A stretch of DNA of 64,000 bases from CAWCHZ01 sp963795555 (GTDB taxonomy: Bacteria > Actinomycetota > Thermoleophilia > Solirubrobacterales > Solirubrobacteraceae), in NCBI GenBank assembly GCA_963795555.1, contig CAWCHZ010000002.1, positions 806,001 to 870,000 on the forward strand, written 5' to 3'. The notes under the pieces were generated by a model. It ran no database searches. It was not told the origin of the DNA and saw nothing but the letters and a program-made list of their open reading frames with translations. Positions 26,344 to 35,825 of the stretch are shown piece by piece. How positions within the stretch are numbered: position 1 is the first letter of the stretch; each line of letters starts with the position of its first letter. The position numbers were made by a program, and so were the translations under genes.

Positions 26344-27264
26344 CTAGTGCACGGCCAGCCAGACGTAGTAACCGACGACGATCGTGAACATCGTCGCGTC
26401 GAGCCGGTCCAGCGCCCCGCCATGCACTCCGAACAGGCGGCCGCTGTCCTTGACGCCCGCGTCGCGCTTGATCGTCGACTCGAACAGGTCGCCGAGGGGC
26501 GCGGCGAGCGCGACCGCGACGCCGAGCAGCAGCGCGTCCTTGAGCTGCAGCCAGTCCTGGTAGAGCTTGGCAACGAGCACGCCGATCACGGCCGCGACGA
26601 TCCCGATCACGAGGCCCTCGAGCGTCTTGTTGGGCGAGAGCCGCGGTGCCAGCGGCCGGCGCCCATAGCCACGGCCGCCGAGGTAGGCGCCGGTGTCGCC
26701 CAGGAACGTGCCGATGAGCACGTCGATCACGATCCCGTTGCCGTGCGGCAGGTCGCGCAGCAGCACCGCGTGCGCGAATGCCAGTCCAATCCACCAGACC
26801 GCCAGCATCGTGACGGCGATCGACGCGACGGGCGCCTCGCGGCCAATACCGGCCTCGGCGAGCACGAACGTCACCAGCACCGAGGCCGCGAGCACGATCA
26901 CGATCTGCGGGGGGCCGCCGTAGCGGGCTGCGAGGATCAGGCCGATCACGCCCAAGAACCCGGCCAGGCGGGCCGGACGCGCGTGGGCGAACATCCTGAA
27001 CAGCTCGGCGACGCAGACGAGCGCGATCGCCACCAGCCCGAGCGCGAAGATCAGCCCGCCGGCATCGATGATCGCCAGCGCGAAGGCGATCGCCGGCACG
27101 GCCACGAGGATTCGTGCGCCCAGCTCGCTGCGCTGGCGGCCGCCGCGACGGCGCGTGCCGCCCGGCCGCGCGCCAGCCACGTCCCGCTGGCGTCGATCGC
27201 CGCCCGGGGGTCGCGGCGGACGGCGCTCGCGGGCCCGCGAGCGGGGCGCGCCGCGCCGCGCCAT
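26344..27264 (-). CDS. cdsA: phosphatidate cytidylyltransferase
   Basis: Makes CDP-diacylglycerol from phosphatidate and CTP, feeding PgsA-type enzymes. The 306-residue protein has a basic, Arg/Pro-rich cytosolic N-terminus (~50 residues), about 8 membrane helices and the full CdsA signature STIKRDAGVKDSGRLFGVHG. The ATG at 27264 overlaps the uppS stop as TGATG. Confidence 0.93.
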   Translation of the reverse strand: MARRGAPRSRARERRPPRPPGGDRRQRDVAGARPGGTRRRGGRQRSELGARILVAVPAIAFALAIIDAGGLIFALGLVAIALVCVAELFRMFAHARPARLAGFLGVIGLILAARYGGPPQIVIVLAASVLVTFVLAEAGIGREAPVASIAVTMLAVWWIGLAFAHAVLLRDLPHGNGIVIDVLIGTFLGDTGAYLGGRGYGRRPLAPRLSPNKTLEGLVIGIVAAVIGVLVAKLYQDWLQLKDALLLGVAVALAAPLGDLFESTIKRDAGVKDSGRLFGVHGGALDRLDATMFTIVVGYYVWLAVH

Positions 27265-27944
27265 CAGCGACCCCCGAAGCGCCGCTGGCGCGACTCGAAC
27301 TCGGCCAGCGACTGCTCGAAGGCCTCGCGCGTGAAGTCGGGCCAGAGCTCGTCGCGGAAGACCAGCTCCGAGTAGGCCGACTGCCACAGCAAATAGTTGG
27401 AGAGTCGGCGCTCGCCGCTGGTGCGGATGATCAGGTCGGGGTCGTGCAGGTCCGGCGCATACAGATGTCGGCGGAACTCCTCCTCGCTGTCGCCGTCGAA
27501 TGTCCGCGCCGCATCGATGATCTCCGCCCGTCCGCCGTAGTTGAAGGCCACGCAGAGCGTGATGCGATCGTTGTCGCGCGTCATCTCCTCGGCCCACTCG
27601 ATCTGGTGCACGAGCTCCGCGGCAATCCCCTCGCGCCGGCCGATGAAGCGAATCCGCACGCCCTCCTCGTGCAGCTCGGGAGTCTCGCGCTGGATGCGCT
27701 CGGTGAACATCGCCATCAGCCCGGTCACCTCGGCCGCGGGGCGCGACCAGTTCTCGGTCGAGAACGAGTACACCGTCAGCTCGCGAACGCCGAAGTCCGG
27801 CGCGTCGCGCAGGCGCGCCTTGACGGTGTCCGCGCCGGCCTGGTGGCCCTGGATCACCGGCAGGCCGCGGCGCGCGGCCCAGCGCCCGTTGCCGTCGGTG
27901 ATGATCGCCACGTACCTGGCCCGGGCGGGCTGCGGCGCGCTCAC
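27264..27944 (-). CDS. uppS: polyprenyl diphosphate synthase (UPP synthase family)
   Basis: A cis-prenyltransferase of 226 residues that makes the carrier lipid for peptidoglycan. TDGNGRWAARRGLP holds the catalytic Asp and the GNGRWA loop. GHQAGADTV, YSFSTENWSRP and the C-terminal DLIIRTSGERRLSNYLLWQ are all conserved. The first residue of the motif is Thr instead of the common Met, a minor change. It overlaps frr by 4 nt. Confidence 0.95.
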   Translation of the reverse strand: MSAPQPARARYVAIITDGNGRWAARRGLPVIQGHQAGADTVKARLRDAPDFGVRELTVYSFSTENWSRPAAEVTGLMAMFTERIQRETPELHEEGVRIRFIGRREGIAAELVHQIEWAEEMTRDNDRITLCVAFNYGGRAEIIDAARTFDGDSEEEFRRHLYAPDLHDPDLIIRTSGERRLSNYLLWQSAYSELVFRDELWPDFTREAFEQSLAEFESRQRRFGGR

Positions 27945-28504
27945 ACCTCGAGGATCTCGGCTTCCTTGGACTTCAGCGCGCCGTCGAGCTCGGCGACCTT
28001 GGCGTCGGTGAGCTTCTGCAGCTCGCCCTCCGCCCGGTGCTCGTCGTCGGAGCCGGCCTCGCCCGCCTCCTTGAGCTCGCGCAGGTCGTGCATCACGTCG
28101 CGACGCACGTTGCGGATCGCCACCCGCCCCTCCTCGGCGATGTGCCGCACGACCTTGACCAGCTGCTTGCGCCGCTCCTCGGTCAGCTCGGGGATCGCCA
28201 GGCGGATCAACGTCCCGTCGTTGGACGGCATCAGGCCGAGGTCTGACTCGATGATCGCCTTCTCGATCGCCTTGATCGATGCCTTGTCGTAGGGCTGGAC
28301 GGTGAGCAGGCGGGGCTCGGGCGCGTGGACTCCCGCGAGCTGCTTGAGCGGCGTGCTGACGCCGTAGTACTCGACGCTGACGCGGTCCAGCAGCGCCGGG
28401 CTCGCGCGGCCGGTGCGCACGGATGAGAACTCCGCGCGCGTGGACTCCACGGACTTGCCCATCCGCTCCTCGGCGTCGCGCAACAGGTCATCGATGATGG
28501 TCAT
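27941..28504 (-). CDS. frr: ribosome recycling factor
   Basis: Splits post-termination ribosomes with EF-G. The 187-residue protein has the standard three-helix and beta domain layout: SVRTGRASPALLD, TPLKQLA, YDKASIKAIEKAI and the C-terminal helix ELQKLTDAKVAELD. ATG 28504 is chosen because upstream codons lack family sequence. An AGGAG site lies just upstream, and pyrH ends 14 nt before. Confidence 0.96.
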   Translation of the reverse strand: MTIIDDLLRDAEERMGKSVESTRAEFSSVRTGRASPALLDRVSVEYYGVSTPLKQLAGVHAPEPRLLTVQPYDKASIKAIEKAIIESDLGLMPSNDGTLIRLAIPELTEERRKQLVKVVRHIAEEGRVAIRNVRRDVMHDLRELKEAGEAGSDDEHRAEGELQKLTDAKVAELDGALKSKEAEILEV

Positions 28505-28518
28505 TGCAAGCCGCTCTC

Positions 28519-29238
28519 CTAGCTGGCCACCAGCGTGCCGACACGCTCGCCGCAAACTATCCGATCGATGTTGCGCTCGTCGTCCATGTTGAAGACATAC
28601 AGCGGCAGTCCGTTGTCCATGCACAGCGACAGCGCGGTCGAGTCCATCACGCGCAGCCCGCGCTCGAGCGCCTCCATGTGCGTGATCGACGCGATGAAAC
28701 GTGCGTCGGGATCGATCGCCGGGTCCGCCGAGTAGACGCCCTCGACGCCGTTCTTGGCCATCAGGATCGCCTCGGCGTGGATCTCCAGCGCCCGCAGCGC
28801 TGCCGCCGTGTCGGTGGTGAAGAACGGGTTGCCGGTGCCGGCGGCGAAGATCACGATCCTGCCCTTCTCGAGGTGACGGATCGCGCGGCGCCGGATGTAG
28901 GGCTCGGCGACCTCGGAGATCGTCAGCGCCGACTGCACGCGCGTGTATGTGCCCAGCTTCTCCAACGCGTCCTGGAGCGTGAGCGCGTTGAGCACTGTCG
29001 CCAGCATCCCCATGTAGTCGGCGGTCGCGCGATCCATGCCGGCGGCCGCGCCCGCGAGGCCGCGATAGATGTTGCCCGCGCCGACGACCACGGCGATCTG
29101 CACGCCGCGATTGCGCACCCGCGTGAGCTGCTGGGCGATCGCCTCCACCCGCTCGGCCTGGGTGCCCTGCGCCTTGGAGCCCATCAGGGCCTCGCCGGAC
29201 AGCTTCAACAGGATGCGCTTGAAGACCGGCTCGTGCAT
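28519..29238 (-). CDS. pyrH: UMP kinase
   Basis: Phosphorylates UMP to UDP as a hexamer. The 239-residue amino-acid-kinase fold shows KRILLKLSGEALMG at the N-terminus, VVGAGNIYRG, FAAGTGNPFFTTDTAA and the C-terminal nucleotide-binding region. The order tsf-pyrH-frr is near-universal. Confidence 0.96.
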   Translation of the reverse strand: MHEPVFKRILLKLSGEALMGSKAQGTQAERVEAIAQQLTRVRNRGVQIAVVVGAGNIYRGLAGAAAGMDRATADYMGMLATVLNALTLQDALEKLGTYTRVQSALTISEVAEPYIRRRAIRHLEKGRIVIFAAGTGNPFFTTDTAAALRALEIHAEAILMAKNGVEGVYSADPAIDPDARFIASITHMEALERGLRVMDSTALSLCMDNGLPLYVFNMDDERNIDRIVCGERVGTLVAS

Positions 29239-29301
29239 GCCCCCTCCCCGCTGCTCGGGATCGTGCGCCGCGCTGCGGGCGCCCTCACTCGCCCCCGGCC
29301 A

Positions 29302-29904
29302 TCATTCGCCCACCGCGAAGCGGACGAAACGCCGCACGACGATGTTCTCGCCGGTCTTGGCCGCCAGCGCCTGGCGCAGCTCGTCGATCGTCTGCCCTTC
29401 GTGCTTGTCCTCGTTGACGTGCACCTGGTTGAGCAGCACGACCTCCTCCAGCCACTTGCGCAAGCGTCCCTCGACGATCCGCGCGCGAATGTTGTCAGGC
29501 TTGTCGGCCGCCTGCTCCTCGAAGATCCGCTGCTCACGTGCGCGATCCTCCGCCGGGACGTCGTCCTCGGAGACGTACAGCGGCGTCGCCGCCGCCGCGT
29601 GCAGCGCAACCTCATAGGCAAAGCCGACGAAATCGTCGTTGCGCGCGACGAAGTCGGTCTCGCAGTTGACCTCGACGAGCACACCGATCTTGCGGTTGGC
29701 GTGGATGTAGCTGGCGACGACGCCCTCGGCGGCGGTGCGCTCACCGCGCTTGGCCGCCGACGCCTGTCCCTTGATGCGCAGGATCTCGACCGCCTTCTCG
29801 GCGTCGCCCTCGGCTTCCACCAACGCGCGCTTGGCGTCCATCATCCCGGCGCCGGTGCGCTCGCGCAGCGCCTTGACGTCCTGGGCGCCGATCTCGGGGC
29901 TCAT
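29302..29904 (-). CDS. tsf: elongation factor Ts
   Basis: Nucleotide exchange factor for EF-Tu. The 200-residue short form has the N-terminal UBA-like domain (VKALRERTGAGMMDAKRAL), the core VEVNCETDFVARND that inserts into EF-Tu, and HVNEDKHEGQTIDEL near the end. The ATG overlaps the rpsB stop as ATGA, giving tight coupling. Confidence 0.96.
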   Translation of the reverse strand: MSPEIGAQDVKALRERTGAGMMDAKRALVEAEGDAEKAVEILRIKGQASAAKRGERTAAEGVVASYIHANRKIGVLVEVNCETDFVARNDDFVGFAYEVALHAAAATPLYVSEDDVPAEDRAREQRIFEEQAADKPDNIRARIVEGRLRKWLEEVVLLNQVHVNEDKHEGQTIDELRQALAAKTGENIVVRRFVRFAVGE

Positions 29905-31085
29905 GAGCCGGCCTCCTCGTTGAGGGCACTGGGCTCGGGCTCGGGCTCAGGGGCGGCCTCGGCGGCCCGCCCCTCGGCATCGGGCGCCTCGTGCTCGGGC
30001 TCAGGGGCGGCCTCGGCGGCCCGCCCCTCGGCATCAGGCGCCTCGTGCTCGGGCTCAGGGGCGGCCTCGGCGGCCCGCCCCTCGGCATCAGGCGCCTCGG
30101 GCTCAGGCGCCGAGGCCTGTGCCTCAGCGGCAGTCGGCTCGGCGGAGGCCGTCGCGGCCTCAGCCTCAGCGCGGGGACCGGTCGCAGCGGGGGCGGCCGT
30201 CGCGGTCTCGGCCTCGCGAGCAGCGGCCTCGCGCCGCGCCTGCTCCTCGGCCTCGCGCCGCGCCTGCTCCTCGGCCTCGCGCCGCGCCTGCTCCTCGGCC
30301 TCGCGCCGCGCCTGCTCCTCGGCCTCGCGCCGCGCGCGCTCCTCGGCCTCGCGCTGAGCCTGCTCCTCGGCCTCCTTGCGCGCGCGCTCCTCCTCGGCGC
30401 GGAAGGTCGAATAGCCCTCGCCGACGACCTCGCCGATCGCACTCGCGATCAGCGTGCACGAGCGAATGCCGTCGTCGTTGCCGGGGATAACGTAGTCGAT
30501 CCCGTCGGGGTCGCAGTTGGTGTCGACGAGCCCGATCACCGGGATGCGCAGGCGCTGTGCCTCGCGCACGGCGATCTCCTCCGTCTTGAGGTCGATCACG
30601 AACATCGCGTCGGGCACCCGCTGCATCTGCTTGACGCCGCCCAGGTTGGCGCGCAGCTTCTCCAAGTCGGCCTCGGCCGCGAGGCGCTCGCGCGTTGGCA
30701 GCAGCTCGAGCTGCCCCTCGGCGGCGAAGCGCTCGAGGTCGTGCAGCCGCTTGATCCGCAGGCTGATCGTCTGGAAGTTCGTCAGCAGTCCGCCGAGCCA
30801 GCGGTGGTTGACGTACGGCATGCCCGCCTCCTCGGCGACCTGCCGCACAGCGTCGCGCGCCTGCTTCTTGGTGCCCACGAACAGCACGACGCCGCCGCGG
30901 CGGGACAGATCGGCTGCGAAGGCGCGCGCTCGCTCGAGCAGCGCAGCCGTCTTGAGCAGATCGACGATGTAGATCCCCTCGCGCTCGCCGAAGATGAAGC
31001 GGCGCATCTTGGGGTTCCAGCGGCGCGTCTGGTGGCCGAAGTGCACCCCGGCCTCCAGCAGCTCCTTGATTCCTACCTGAGCCAC
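29901..31085 (-). CDS. rpsB: 30S ribosomal protein S2 with long repeat-built C-terminal tail
   Basis: The first ~230 residues are a normal S2 (HFGHQTRRWNPKM start, VGTKKQARDAV, NHRWLGGLLTN, DTNCDP). The remaining ~165 residues are unusual. About 57 residues consist of 8-residue units of the EEQARREA type (residues ~231-287), predicted to form one long charged helix. After an Ala/Thr/Glu linker come three near-identical 18-residue units containing APDAEGRAAEAAPEP (~328-382). GTG 31085 follows a GGGAG site. Extended acidic S2 tails are known in some Actinobacteria, but the function of this one is unknown. Confidence 0.95.
   Translation of the reverse strand: MAQVGIKELLEAGVHFGHQTRRWNPKMRRFIFGEREGIYIVDLLKTAALLERARAFAADLSRRGGVVLFVGTKKQARDAVRQVAEEAGMPYVNHRWLGGLLTNFQTISLRIKRLHDLERFAAEGQLELLPTRERLAAEADLEKLRANLGGVKQMQRVPDAMFVIDLKTEEIAVREAQRLRIPVIGLVDTNCDPDGIDYVIPGNDDGIRSCTLIASAIGEVVGEGYSTFRAEEERARKEAEEQAQREAEERARREAEEQARREAEEQARREAEEQARREAEEQARREAAAREAETATAAPAATGPRAEAEAATASAEPTAAEAQASAPEPEAPDAEGRAAEAAPEPEHEAPDAEGRAAEAAPEPEHEAPDAEGRAAEAAPEPEPEPSALNEEAGS
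29941..30102. repeat. three tandem 54-bp in-frame repeats in rpsB
   Basis: The units start at 29941, 29995 and 30049 and are nearly identical. The period is 18 codons and keeps the frame. They code for the Pro/Glu/Ala-rich part of the S2 tail. Confidence 0.95.
30226..30393. repeat. seven tandem 24-bp in-frame repeats in rpsB
   Basis: Four consecutive units (30226-30321) are identical and three more (30322-30393) are diverged. Each codes for 8 residues of a charged helix. Copy number could vary between strains by slippage. Confidence 0.95.
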
Positions 31086-31271
31086 GATGGGTCTCCCTTG
31101 TGTCGGCTGTCACTGCAGCCGCCCGGTGGCTGCGCGATCCCGGCGTCCGCGGCGGCGGCGCCGGGCAGGGCTCGCGTGCCCTGACCCGGGCGGGTCGGTT
31201 AACGAGCCCCGGAGTCTAGGGCACCCGAGGTGGCGGACACGGGCCGACCGCAGCGGCCAACCGTCGCCACG

Positions 31272-32172
<901 letters not shown>

Positions 32173-32186
<14 letters not shown>

Positions 32187-32673
32187 GCGGCTTGGCATCG
32201 CCAGCATGATCGCGGCTGCGCGCGCGGCCCAGGTCGACGATCAGCACGAGCAGCACGACGCCGATCGTGATCGCGCTGTCGGCGACATTGAACGCCGGCC
32301 AGAACGGCAGCTTGATGAAGTCGGTGACGGCGCCGTGCGCGACCCGGTCGACGACGTTGCCGAGCGCGCCGCCGAGCAGCATGCCGACCGGCAGCCACAG
32401 CAGCGGCCGGTCAGCGTGGACGAGGAAGTAGGTCAGCATCGCGCAGAGCACGACGGCGATCAGAATCGCCCAGATCGGCTGGCTGCCGGCGAAGAAGCCG
32501 AATGCCACGCCGCTGTTGCGGACGTGGACCAGATCGATGCCCAGGATCAGCGCCCGATGCTCGCCGAGCGGGATTCCGCCGATCACGAGCGCCTTGGTCA
32601 GCTGGTCGAGCCCGGCCACGACCGCCAACGTCGCCAGCGCGAGCGCGCCACCGCGAAGCGAGGATCTGCGCAC
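32173..32673 (-). CDS. lspA: lipoprotein signal peptidase
   Basis: Aspartyl protease that removes lipoprotein signal peptides. The 166-residue protein has four membrane helices, with the catalytic aspartates in GGALGNVVDRV and FNVADSAI. NSGVAFGF is also typical. The GTG start at 32673 shares one base with the yggT stop (TAGTG). The first ~10 residues are basic. Confidence 0.95.
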
Positions 32674-32984
32674 TACCCGTGGATCGCGTTGATCACGAGC
32701 TGACCGACGAGCTGCAGCACGATCAGCCCGACGAACGGGCTCAGGTCGAGCGGGCCCAGCGCCGGGATGACACGGCGAAAGACGCGCAGGTAGGGCTCGG
32801 AGACGTCGCGCAGGAAGCTCAGCACGGCGTTCGACCAGCGCGAGTAGGGAACCCGCACGTCGAGCGAGAACAGCACGCTCGTGATCACGTAGGCGATCAG
32901 CAGGACGCTGTAGACGTCGATCAGCGCGGTGAGATAGTCCGCGATCTGCGTGCGCACGGTCGCCAGCAGCGCGACCGTCGCCAT
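32673..32984 (-). CDS. YggT-family membrane protein
   Basis: A small membrane protein of 103 residues with two hydrophobic segments and the conserved PYLRVFRRVIPALGPLDLSP loop. Genes of this family follow sepF in Gram-positive division clusters, and roles in division or osmotic stress are suspected, not proven. ATG 32984 is chosen over longer starts that would overlap proC. Confidence 0.88.
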   Translation of the reverse strand: MATVALLATVRTQIADYLTALIDVYSVLLIAYVITSVLFSLDVRVPYSRWSNAVLSFLRDVSEPYLRVFRRVIPALGPLDLSPFVGLIVLQLVGQLVINAIHG

Positions 32985-33015
32985 CAGCGGAGACCCTGGC
33001 GCGCGGCGCTCGCCA

Positions 33016-33774
33016 TCAGCGGCGCTCCCGCCCGTTGACCGCGTCCTGGGCGTCGAGGAACGCCGCGCGCACCCCGCGCCGCTCGAGCGCTGCCAGGCCG
33101 CGCGCCGTGACGCCGCCCGGCGAGGCCACCTCGCGTTTGATCGCCAGCACATCGCCGCCGCGCGCGCGCAGCAGCGCTCCGGCTCCGGCGAGCGCGCCGG
33201 TGACCAGCTCGGTCGCCTGCGTCGCGCTGAGCCCGTGTGCGATGCCCGCGTCGATCTGCGCCTCCGCGACCAGCGCGAGGTAGGCCGGCGTCACGCTGGC
33301 CACCCCGGTCGCGGCCCCGAGCAGGCGCTCAGGCAGGGCAACGAGGTCGCCGAGGCGCTCGAAGAGCGCAAGCACCTCGGCCATCAGCTCGCGATCCACG
33401 TCGACGTCGTCGACGTAGCAGATCACCCCCTGGCGAATCTCGACCGGCGTGTTGGGCAGCAGGCGCAGGACCGGCGTCGACCCATACGCCTCGCGCAGCT
33501 CCCGCAGGTCGACGCCGGCGAGCACCGACGCGACGACACGCGCGCGGCCGGCCACCTCCGCCGCGACCGCCTCCAGCTGGGCGGGCTTGTGGCAGAGGAC
33601 CACTACGTCGGCGCGCTCGGCGAGCTCGGCGTTGGTCGCGAGCGCCTCCCCGCCGAGCTCCGCGACGAGCGCCCGCGAGCGGCCGGATCCGCCATCGGTG
33701 CACAGCACCGGCTCCGCCCAGCCGCGCGCCAACGCCCGGGCCATGCTGCCTGATCCGATGAGCCCGATAGTCAT
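33016..33774 (-). CDS. proC: pyrroline-5-carboxylate reductase
   Basis: Last step of proline biosynthesis. This protein of 252 residues has the N-terminal NAD(P)-binding GLIGSGSMARAL, the VLCHKPAQ and LRLLPNTP segments and the C-terminal SPGGVTARGLAALE signature. It lies between sepF and yggT, a position often occupied by proC in Firmicutes and Actinobacteria. Confidence 0.94.
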   Translation of the reverse strand: MTIGLIGSGSMARALARGWAEPVLCTDGGSGRSRALVAELGGEALATNAELAERADVVVLCHKPAQLEAVAAEVAGRARVVASVLAGVDLRELREAYGSTPVLRLLPNTPVEIRQGVICYVDDVDVDRELMAEVLALFERLGDLVALPERLLGAATGVASVTPAYLALVAEAQIDAGIAHGLSATQATELVTGALAGAGALLRARGGDVLAIKREVASPGGVTARGLAALERRGVRAAFLDAQDAVNGRERR

Positions 33775-33808
33775 GCGCCGCGAAGGCTATCGGTCGGGCG
33801 CGGACGCC

Positions 33809-34348
33809 CTAGCTCTGGTTGAAGAAGCCCTTCTCGATCAGCCGCGCCCGCTCCTCGGCCGACACCTCGACGTTGCGCGGTGTCAGCAGGAAGACCTTGT
33901 CGGCGATCCGCTGCATCCCGCCGTCGAGCGCGTAGGTGAGGCCGCTGGCGAAGTCGATCAGCCGCTTGGCGAGATCGGGATCGGTGCTCTGCAGGTTGAG
34001 GATGACGGGGATCGCATCCTTGAACTTGTCGGCCACGTCCTGGGCATCATTGAACGACTTGGGGATGACGAGGTGCACCCGCACGTCACGACCATTGCGC
34101 GCACCGCCAACGGGCCGCAGCACCGACGTCCGCCGATCCACCGGCGCCTCGTCGGCGAAGATGTCGTCGATCTCATCACGCCGCCGCCGTCCGGAGAGTC
34201 GGCGCACGTTCGGGCGCTCGCGGTAGCGGTCCTCGAGCTCCTCCTCGGGCTCGGGCATCCGCAAGGGCTCGTCGTCCTCGTAGTCGTCATGGTCCTCGGC
34301 CAAGCCGAAGTAGACCAGTGCGCGATGCCACGTGTCGCTAAAGGCCAT
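33809..34348 (-). CDS. sepF: cell division protein SepF
   Basis: Membrane-binding partner that tethers FtsZ filaments to the membrane. The 179-residue protein starts with an amphipathic helix (AFSDTWHRALVYFGL), then an acidic disordered linker, then the SepF core from VHLVIPKSFNDAQDVAD to LDGGMQRIADKVFLLTP. ATG 34348 retains the membrane helix at the exact N-terminus. Confidence 0.94.
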   Translation of the reverse strand: MAFSDTWHRALVYFGLAEDHDDYEDDEPLRMPEPEEELEDRYRERPNVRRLSGRRRRDEIDDIFADEAPVDRRTSVLRPVGGARNGRDVRVHLVIPKSFNDAQDVADKFKDAIPVILNLQSTDPDLAKRLIDFASGLTYALDGGMQRIADKVFLLTPRNVEVSAEERARLIEKGFFNQS

Positions 34349-34418
34349 GGCCGTAGGAGGTTCGCCCGCGGACCGCCATTCCCTGCTGGAGCTCAACCAA
34401 GATTATGACGCCTGGAGC

Positions 34419-35081
34419 TTACCGATAGAGGATCGTGCCGATCCTCACGAGGGTTGCGCCCTCCTCTACGGCGACCTCGTAGTCCTGGCTCGTGCCCATC
34501 GACAGCCGCGCCAGGCCGTGACGCTCGGCCAGCTCGCGCAGCGCGGCGAAGTGACAACGGCTACGTTGCGGGTCGGCGGCCAGCGGGGGCATCGTCATCA
34601 GGCCCACCACGCGCACCGGGCAGCGGTCGATGAAGCCGGCCAGCTCGTCCGCCGCGATGCCGGACTTGCCGGGCTCGCCGGCGACGTTGACCTCGACGAG
34701 GACCTCGCTGTCGGGGTGCCAGTGCCGCCCCAGCTCGCGCAGGACCGAGTCGCTGGCGACCGAGTGCACGAGCCGCACGAGCGGCAGCACCTCGCGCACC
34801 TTGCGACTCTGCAGATGGCCGATGAAGTCCCAGCTGAAGCGCTCGCCATACGCGGCGTGCTTGGCCCGCAGGTCCTGCGCGCGGTTCTCGCCCACGATCG
34901 CGATGCCGGCGTCGGCGAGCACGGGCAGCTGATCGACCGGCACGTACTTGGTCGCCGCGACGACCTCGACCTGCGCCGGGTCGCGGCCAGCCCGGGCCGC
35001 GGCGGCGGCGATGCGCGCGCGGATCTCGCCGAGGTTGTGGCGCACGCGCTCGGCGTCGAGCGCGTCGATCAGCTCAACCAC
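34419..35081 (-). CDS. PLP homeostasis protein (YggS/PLPBP family)
   Basis: A PLP-binding barrel of 220 residues. The cofactor lysine is in VVAATKYVP, and GENRAQDL, FIGHLQSRKV and SMGTSQDYEVAVEEG are conserved. It buffers pyridoxal phosphate and affects amino-acid pools. The GTG at 35081 lies inside the end of pgeF (13-nt overlap). Confidence 0.93.
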   Translation of the reverse strand: MVELIDALDAERVRHNLGEIRARIAAAAARAGRDPAQVEVVAATKYVPVDQLPVLADAGIAIVGENRAQDLRAKHAAYGERFSWDFIGHLQSRKVREVLPLVRLVHSVASDSVLRELGRHWHPDSEVLVEVNVAGEPGKSGIAADELAGFIDRCPVRVVGLMTMPPLAADPQRSRCHFAALRELAERHGLARLSMGTSQDYEVAVEEGATLVRIGTILYR

Positions 35082-35815
35082 GCGATCCCCGCCTGGCGTC
35101 CGGTCCGGCCATGGTCGCGACGGTGCGAGAAGAACAGCTGCGGGTCGCTGCAGATCGTGCAGAGGCCGACGTCGTGGACCTCCACGACGCCGGCGCGGCG
35201 CAGCGCATCGGCGGCGATCAGCTTGAGGTCCAGGTGACCGTCGCGGTGTGCCGCGCTTGGAGCTTGGGGAAAGGCGGCATGGACCTCCTGCCCGGCTTCG
35301 TAGCAGCAGGGACCCGCGCCCGGCCCGATCGCCGCCGACAGCGGGTCTCGCCCGCCGAGCGCGTGCAGCGAGCGCACCCCCGCCTCGACGATCCCCGCCG
35401 CAAGCCCGCGCCAGCCGCAGTGCAGCGCGGCGACCGCGCCCTCACCGGCAACGACGACCGGCAGGCAGTCGGCGACGAGCACGATCGGCGCGACCCCGGC
35501 GACGCCGGTGGCCTGGCCGTCGGCGGGCGACCCCACCGCCGCGAGCTCGTGCGCGCCGGCGATCCGCCGCACGTCGGCTCCGTGGACCTGGCGGCCCTGC
35601 GCGAGTCGGTCGGGGGCGACCCCCGCACGCGACGCCACGCGCGCACGGTTGGCGCGCACCGCGTCGGGGTCGTCGTCGGTCCAGAGGCCGAGGTTCAGCG
35701 AGCTGTACGGCCCGCGCGAGACCCCGCCCCGACGGGTCGTGAACAGCGCCCGCGCCGGCCCGAGGTCGATCGCGATCTGCTGGTCGAGCGCATGGAACGG
35801 CGGGCTCAGCCTCAC
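35069..35815 (-). CDS. pgeF: multicopper-type laccase-fold peptidoglycan editing factor (YfiH/PgeF)
   Basis: GTG 35815 begins a protein of 248 residues, 10 nt after the cca stop. It has the YfiH fold marks TRRGGVSRGPYSSLNLG, QVHGADV, ADCLPVV, LHCGWRGLAAG and GPGAGPCCYE. Family members remove wrongly incorporated amino acids from wall precursors or act on purine nucleosides. The position before yggS-sepF is typical. Confidence 0.92.
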   Translation of the reverse strand: MRLSPPFHALDQQIAIDLGPARALFTTRRGGVSRGPYSSLNLGLWTDDDPDAVRANRARVASRAGVAPDRLAQGRQVHGADVRRIAGAHELAAVGSPADGQATGVAGVAPIVLVADCLPVVVAGEGAVAALHCGWRGLAAGIVEAGVRSLHALGGRDPLSAAIGPGAGPCCYEAGQEVHAAFPQAPSAAHRDGHLDLKLIAADALRRAGVVEVHDVGLCTICSDPQLFFSHRRDHGRTGRQAGIAWLS

Positions 35816-35825
35816 CGCGCGGATG

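Noticed and set aside
29941..30393. Regular short direct repeats that could suggest a CRISPR array
   Set aside because: The units are contiguous with no spacers, have 24- and 54-bp periods that keep the rpsB frame, and code for the S2 tail.
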